Source: Cycas panzhihuaensis (taxonomy: Eukaryota > Cycadophyta). From it: a DNA stretch of 64,000 nt. The stretch spans positions 167,841,741-167,905,740 of the forward strand of contig CM041465.1 of the NCBI GenBank assembly GCA_023213395.1. The letters are read 5' to 3'. The notes beneath the pieces are model-generated. The model saw only the letters and a program-made list of their open reading frames with translations. It was not told the origin of the DNA and searched no databases. A program made the position numbers and the translations under genes. Positions 58,165 to 64,000 of the stretch are shown piece by piece. Within the stretch, counting starts at the first letter, position 1; every line of letters begins with the position of its first letter.

Positions 58165-59395
58165 GAGGAAGATAATAACTGGAATCCCTAATAAAACAAG
58201 GAGAAATAATCCTTTAGATAGATGTCAAGTAGAAGAAGATAGGTAAGGGATGATGAGCCCTAAAAATCATAATAACATAAATAACCACTCAATGAGAGGA
58301 TAAGAGAGTCCTATGGCTAGGCAACCAAGCTCATGGAGGGCCTACCTTATAAAAGGGAGGGGTAATGGTGAAGATGGACTCATTGACTAGGCCCAAGGTT
58401 GGAATTAGGCCAATAGAGGACTTGACTAAGGGGTGAGCTTCCATAGGGAGCAAAATAGACTAGAATAACTATGAAAAAATGAACTAGCTCATCAAAATAA
58501 GTCCACAAAGTAGAAACATAGGCAAGGTTTGAAGTAGGCAAATTTTGGGCTAAAAAGACTCTTTTAAAGATATAAGAATCAATATTAATGCTCATAAAGG
58601 TAAGAAAAAATAACATCTGGGAACCAAAGATGGTATACACCCTGAAGAAAGTAAAGACAAGCTTGAGAAGATGGTCTTAACAGCTCAATCAGATCAAGAA
58701 ATGGATACAAAATCCTAGGGAGCCCTCCAAATAAAAGAAGGGTGGGTAAAGGAAAATAAATTCATTTTCAACTTGACCCATGAGATTAGGAGAGAAAACT
58801 TATTGCCACTGTCAAGCTACTAATCATAGATGAGCCTACTAGGAGAGATCCGATTATTAGATCATGATGCAGGAGGAATCATCAGGATCATCTAGACAGA
58901 TGGTAGCTATTAGACTAGACGTAATATGTGAAACTTAACACTAAGTTTTTAATTTATATCTTTCTATTTTGCATCTTTAGGAGCCAGGGTGGTGCTTATT
59001 TAGGAAGTAGGGGGCCTAACGAGAGCCAATTAGTGGCCCATGAGAGGTTGGACCGGGTCTATAGGAAGCCCTAGTCCCAATGGACTAAACCTTGTCTATT
59101 TTTTATTTATAGCATTTAATTTAATTTTTAATGAGATTTTTGGTGGTACTATAGATTCTTATAGGCTAGTGGGAAAATCTACAGTGCCCATAAGTTTATT
59201 TATGGTGCCACAAATAAATCTAAAGTGTAAGAGCAGATAATAGAAAATCTATTAAATTCCCAAATTTGGCTAGGATTTTGTTGGTTTTAGATTAATTAAA
59301 GTTAGACTTTTTCTCATTGGATGATAGATGATTGACTGATAGTTTCTTGGATGATTTTTAGGCTAACAATTTTTGATGTAAAGGGTGTTACTTTT
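58165..59395 (-). other. Tat element 3 region over a roughly 5 kb deletion
   Basis: Near 58980-59095 the sequence matches the 3' region of Tat element 1 (about 2630-2720, GAAGCCCTAGTCC against GTAGCCCTGGTCC). By about 59400 it matches the RT-upstream part (about 8110). Integrase, RT and the antisense gene are therefore missing. No gene is seen in the stretch. Confidence 0.65.
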
Positions 59396-60440
59396 GCTGT
59401 ATATGGTGATTACCCGAGATAGTAGTAAGGTTATGAGTGAGGATGCTAGGATTTATACCCTTCATGTCCCAATAATCCCATGTGAAGACATCATGGAATT
59501 CTTGGAATAATTGAGTATATTCCTCTATCTCTTAGGGAGAGCACTCTATCCCAACCTTGATGACCTCATCGAGGGCAAGGATGATGTCCTTGATTGCCCC
59601 CATATATGTGGTATTTCATTCCTTGAAGTGAAGGGGGGCTTGGTTAATCAATGGATGGGGAAGGGCAATTAGTTGGTTTAGTTTAGCTAAGAGTGACCCA
59701 ATAGTCAAATACTTTAAGAAACTAAGTCTATGATGTCCAAAAGGCAAGTTGGACATGGCACCCACTAAATTCTCTAATAAGGCTTCTTCATTCTTAAAGC
59801 AATTTATCCTATGCATAGTCTTGCTAAGTGGGAATTGAGAAGCAAGTAGAGGGGTGATGGGCCTGTAGCGATCGACCTACTAATTGACATAATAAGGGGA
59901 CTCATTAGAGGAGTCTGAGCACAACCTGCTATGCCGCTATATCCCATCTCATGAATGGGGAGAGCTAGCTAGGATTTATGTCATAAATAATAGATTATCA
60001 TTGGAGAAAATAAACTCCTTATCCTTGTCATCTACGGGGGATGGCGAAGATTAGGGAGCAAAGTGTTGTTGAATAGGCTGGGGACCTATGTTTACTAGGA
60101 GACTAATAATGCATCAATCTTGAAATGGAGTAGGAGAAGAATCTACCCCATTAGGGGGCCCATGTCAGGATGTATAATACTTAAAAAGGTAGGGCAGATG
60201 CCCCCCATGCATGCTAAGAAGGTATATCAGTCGAGGAGGTTCCTCGTAGTCATCATTAGACTCTTGGTCACTTATGATAGCTAGATACTCATAACTTCCA
60301 ACACTGATAGGGATAAATAAAATCAAGTTTGTATGAGAGGGTGCATTTCCCCTCTTTCATATTGGTAGTCTTTATCATCAATGGGGTAAGCAATTTATGG
60401 GTTGGACAGATCCTCAACCTCATTGATTGACCTAAAGATT
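59396..60440 (-). pseudogene. Protease-RT linker of Tat element 3
   Basis: Contains NEEALLENLVGAMSNLPFGHH (59816-59730), homologous to the linker of Tat element 1, followed by the connector that leads into RT, which is then cut. There are several stops and an otherwise Ser/Asp-rich composition. Confidence 0.7.
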
Positions 60441-60830
60441 ACTTGGCAGGGCTGGTGAGGCAGTTGACCAAGGGGAGATTCTTAGGTGATAACTTTTATT
60501 TGTCCTTCATAGGTAAATTTGAGCTACCTCCATCTAGAGGAGGAAATAGCTCCCATCTGATCAAGCCATGGACATCCTAACAAAAGGTTGTAGTCCATAT
60601 CTATGTTAAAGGCTATAATATCTCTTTAGATGGTTTTGTCCTATAGGGTAAGGGGGAGTGTCACCATTCCCAAGGATGCCTTTTTACTATCATCCTAGCC
60701 TTGGGACCTCCATGGAATTGGTTCAAGGGTCCCCATCCCTGGCTTCTCTAGCATGCATATAGGTATGACATTAACTAAAGAGCCATTATCTACGATAGTG
60801 ATAGTGAAAGGATAATGACATTGGTGCTCC
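60441..60830 (-). pseudogene. Aspartic protease of Tat element 3
   Basis: The active-site motif is IVDNGSLVNVIP and the C-terminal motif is DMDYNLLLGCPWLDQ, matching Tat element 1. In-frame stops are present. DNG in both elements suggests that it is the family's normal motif and not a mutation. Confidence 0.85.
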
Positions 60831-60899
60831 TTTTTATAAATAAGAGGGAGGTCTCTAGAGTCAAAAGTGATGAGAGATGTCCCCTTTGAGGTGGTGCCA

Positions 60900-62966
60900 A
60901 TGGAATGGATGGGGGCATCCTTTTGACCTAGGGCTTCCAGAAGAAGGGCTCATTACTTGGGGCAATTCTACAGGATGTCCATCATAGATATGCCTACAAC
61001 CATGGTGTGGAGCTCTTTAATAATAAAAAATACCTTCCTCTTCCCAATGGGTTTAGGGAGTGCTTATTGAAAATCATATCATCCTATATGGATGGGAATG
61101 GTCTTGGAGATGATAGGGATTTCCATAGGTAGATTGTTTATAGAAGGGTTTTGTTGCAAGGTGGAGGCTTTCATGGCCTCCTTTGTTGCTTGGGACCTTG
61201 TAATAGGGTATAAGGGGGTGATCTCAAGCATCTCTATGACTCTCTTCCCCTTATTTTTGGGTTGAAAGGATAAGGGATGCTACGACTTGGGGCTTGGTGA
61301 AGAAGATGGGCCTCTTGTACCCTTCCCCTTTGCTTAGTCAGAAGAAGGGTTAGGAGATCATCTCCTATTCCTTACCCTCCTATTTTGGGTGGATTAGTCT
61401 TATTTCCCATGGTTTGGAAAAGGATCCCTATGAATAGGCTAATCTAGATTATGCTTAGAAGCCCTCTTGGGAGAGGTGTCATAATGTGGGACAAGCTTGG
61501 GATGTTGTAACTAGTATTGTGAGTCCTTAGAGAGGTAATCCCCATGCACAGAACACTACTTCTTCCTGAAAGAAGATCTTGCCTTCCTTCCTTAGGAAGT
61601 TTGGGTATTCCCACATTTAGGTGCATGGTTTAGAAGGTTAGATGGATAGGTCAATATGGCTTTGATGAGGATTGAGAAGGTTGAAGTTTCAATTCTTTGA
61701 TCATATGTTCAAAAGAACATACAATTAAGGTTAGGGGATCCAAGGTCCTATCAGTTGCATTGGTATAAGGCCTTGGAGGTTGTTGCTGGATCTTTTGGTC
61801 ATGTAGGAGAGGGGCTTCCTTATGATGTTATGATTGCCTAGGAGGCTTCTTAAGATTGACTTGGATCTCATTCCCCTCTAATGTTAAGCACATGACTATT
61901 GCAGAGTCATATGTCATTGTCTCTATTTTGGGGACTTCAATGTGGACCTTAGAGTGAAGGACATTAACAAAAATATCCCTCTTCAGTTCCTTAGGCAAAG
62001 TAGCCTTGGAAGAATGAAGTATATTATAGAAATATCTCACAAAGTCATGATTGAGTTCATCGTGACCTTGTTTCAATGATAAGAGAGCCTTAACCCACAT
62101 TTGAAGGGTTAAGCTACATCAAAGTAGTTAATAAATTCATCAACTAGCTACTAGAAGGTAAAGATAGAATTAGAAAGGAGATGGTAGAACCATTTCAATG
62201 TGTCTCCCTATAAGGATCTTAAAATTAGTTTCATTAAAATATAGTCGTAGGCCCAATAATTAATAGATGCCATGGCGAAACCTCTAACATGCTCAATTGG
62301 TTTCTACGAGGAATTGCCATCAAACTTAGACACTTCAAGAGGATGAGGTGGTAGATTGGTCCTCAGAGCCTCGATGGACAAGGGAGTTAATTAGTAATCA
62401 ACAAAAGGATAAACCCCAATTTGAGTTAACATATCAACTTGATATGTAGAGGGAGTTAGGTAGGGTTACCTACTCTCATTATATAGGGGATAAGAAGGTT
62501 AACTATAAGAAGCATAAGGATTCCCACCTATTTGATGGGAAGAGGTCAACCCTATTTGGGGGTAGGACACATAAGAAATGAGTAAAAGGGTTTCATCCCA
62601 CCATGAGGGTGTATCATATGCATAGTAGAAGTAAGTGGATATACATCCTAAGCAGTGTTACATAGGGATGAGAGATAGAAAGGGGAATGGATACCCCTTA
62701 CAAAGGAACTACGTACGAAGTCGTACATGTGGTAGATGGTATGGGGTAAGAGATAGGGTTTTTCCTATAAGGTCTGCCTATAGGAGGTGCAACCCCATAT
62801 GGATGGAGCAGGTTCACCCCATAAGTTGGAAGGGGGTTTAGCGCTCCATGCCCCTAAGGCCAGGAGGTATAACCTAGGGTCACATAGAGTAAAGGGTGAA
62901 AAGAGTGGATCTATCCTTTATCTCCATGCACTAAACACAAGGGCAAACATGGGAGCAAGAGAGACT
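60900..62966 (-). pseudogene. Gag of Tat element 3, cut by copia 3
   Basis: The best-preserved part is the capsid-type stretch 62100-61828 (ALLSLKQGHDELNHDFVRYF), homologous to 10750-10560 in Tat element 1. A decayed zinc-knuckle region (CSVHGDY) lies near 61550, with a basic segment after it. Upstream, the Pro/Gly-rich N-terminal region (62640-62960) matches 11200-11420. The gene is interrupted at 62966 by the copia 3 LTR. Confidence 0.8.
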
Positions 62967-63193
62967 TGAGAGAAAGAGAGTTGCTCTCACAAAATGGGGA
63001 GGTAAGAATGAGCCTCTTCCATTGAGCTTTTACTTTATATTGAGAGAGGAAGCATTATAGTTAGGTGAAATGAAATTATACATAATGTACATAAAAGTGT
63101 ATTTCACTTAATTGATCTAATTTAAAGTTCACTTAAGACCCTTTTTAGAAATAATCAGTTAATATAATGATGTTGTGACTTTAACTTATTTCA
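62967..63193 (-). repeat. 3' LTR of copia 3
   Basis: Plus strand starts TGAGAGAAAGAG and ends TTATTTCA. The purine tract (minus strand CCATTAAGGGGGAGAT, 63194-63209) sits directly beside it. The left edge is set by the loss of homology to the Tat gag. Confidence 0.75.
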
Positions 63194-63209
63194 ATCTCCC
63201 CCTTAATGG

Positions 63210-63660
63210 TAGAAGGTCATTTCATCCTATTTTATTATATCCTATGAGGTCTTCATTTGAGATTCTTATAAAGCAAACTACTATGACACTTTTTCGGGAA
63301 GCCCTCATGGGGAAGAAAACCTATAAATTTTCTAATCTACTAACCTAGCTCAAGCTGCTTTTTAAATAAAGTTAGATATCCAATTAGTACAATGGATTTT
63401 GTACCTAAAATCTATTGAGTATCCATATACCATTTGGTCATCCTCCATACCTTTTCGGGTATTCATAGTTTCCAATTTTCTAAAATGATACAACCCTTAT
63501 CCTTTCATGCCCACAAGGGGTTTTCACGAATGGGATTTAGCAGAGACTTACACTTGTCCTTCCATGCCCACAAGGGGTTTTCACGAATGAGACAAAGCAT
63601 GATGGTCCTATTATCATCTCCTTTAATCAGTCAGAGATGGAGGCCCTAAGGATGAGTTAC
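63210..63660 (-). other. 3' untranslated region of copia 3 with a 27 bp direct repeat
   Basis: No gene is seen. CATGCCCACAAGGGGTTTTC and its continuation occur twice, at 63506-63532 and 63563-63589, 57 bp apart. Confidence 0.6.
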
Positions 63661-64000
63661 CTTTAGAATTATTTAAACTTCACCTTCTTTAGTGGTTTGG
63701 TGAAGATATTGGCCACTTGATCTACTCTAGGGCAGTACTTGAGTTGAATTGTGCCATCATGAACCAGTTCTATAATCCTATGGACTTTCATACTTATATA
63801 TTTGGTATGATCATGAAATACATGATTTTTAGCCATTTGGATTGTAGATTGATTATCTACATATAAGATAGTAGAACTTGTTTAGCTGGCATTTAATATA
63901 TTAAATAAATTTCTAAGTCATATCACCTCCTTACTTATCTTAGAAGGAACAATATATCTAGCTTTGGCAGTTGAGTCTGCAACTATCTTCTGCTATCTGG
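63661..64000 (-). pseudogene. RNase H end of copia 3 pol
   Basis: The minus strand shows the C-terminus of a copia RNase H: ADSTAKARYIVPSKISKEVI (64000 downwards), then ILYVDNQSTIQMAKN with the catalytic D, HDHTKYISMKVHRI, and QLKYCPRVDQVANIFTKPL. One stop lies near 63890 (NAS, stop, TSS). Its upstream part is outside the window. Confidence 0.85.

Larger units (their letters stand above)
36203..64000 (-). mobile_element. Tat element 3 (Ty3/gypsy), internally deleted and hit by four later insertions
   Basis: A relative of Tat element 1 on the minus strand. Its 3' LTR is 48651-51953, with a likely first 23 bp at 36203-36225 before Tat element 2. The PPT is followed by an internal region with extra RNase H, linker, protease and gag up to 62966. 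RT, integrase and the antisense gene are missing. Insertions inside it are Tat element 2, a TRIM, copia 2 and copia 3. The 5' LTR is outside the window. The left limit near 36203 rests on a short match (CGTCTAGGAGG, CTATG) to the LTR edge of element 1. Confidence 0.75.
62967..64000 (-). mobile_element. Copia 3 (Ty1/copia, 3' part only)
   Basis: The 3' LTR (62967-63193), PPT and the end of pol are visible, and the rest lies beyond the window. It is a different family from copia 1 and 2, with a short LTR of about 227 bp. The insertion splits the gag of Tat element 3, and AGACT at 62962-62966 is the expected target duplication. Confidence 0.8.

Overview
This is a stretch of plant nuclear DNA made almost entirely of old, nested retrotransposons. 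I found no ordinary host gene, tRNA, rRNA or CRISPR array. The window holds three Tat-type Ty3/gypsy elements carrying an extra RNase H, one chromovirus (Ty3/gypsy with a chromodomain-like tail), three Ty1/copia elements, one 326 bp TRIM, one LARD/TRIM-like LTR pair, and a split L1-type LINE. Nearly all reading frames are broken by TAA/TAG stops and frameshifts. The nesting, the age of the copies and the Tat elements with antisense genes suggest a large vascular-plant genome (gymnosperm-like is plausible). The species cannot be read from the sequence.

Layout. 1-14927: Tat element 1, minus strand, with its 3' LTR cut by the window start. Its order in its own direction is LTR (12340-14927), PBS, gag, protease, RT/RNase H, integrase, an antisense spliced gene, an extra RNase H, PPT and LTR. 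14928-22973: AT-rich non-coding DNA carrying copia 1 (16361-21689, minus, target duplication AAACT). 22974-25925: a 0.5 kb direct-repeat pair around 1.9 kb without genes. About 26650-27377 and 35551-36202: two halves of one LINE ORF2 (minus), separated by the chromovirus (27378-35550, plus), whose LTRs contain a 21 bp minisatellite. From about 36203 to the window end: Tat element 3 (minus), a relative of element 1. It is interrupted by Tat element 2 (36226-48645, plus, target duplication ATTAC), by the TRIM (48838-49163), by copia 2 (52397-57692, plus, target duplication AAGGG) and by copia 3 (62967 to past the end, minus).

How the parts relate. The encoded domains are the usual retrotransposon set: Gag for the particle, protease for processing, RT plus RNase H for cDNA synthesis, and integrase. 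The Tat elements add a second RNase H of the type that keeps its catalytic residues, while the RNase H next to RT has lost an acidic residue. Two Tat elements also carry, in antisense in the 3' region, a gene whose protein begins with a motif like the plant mobile domain and ends in a charged helical tail. In element 1 it has a clean GT-AG intron that keeps frame. The order of this antisense gene and the extra RNase H is reversed between elements 1 and 2. Element 2 lacks gag, protease and RT, and element 3 lacks RT, integrase and the antisense gene, so neither could move alone. The antisense gene, its rearranged order, and a dispersed 20 bp motif in element 2 are the least ordinary parts of the window.
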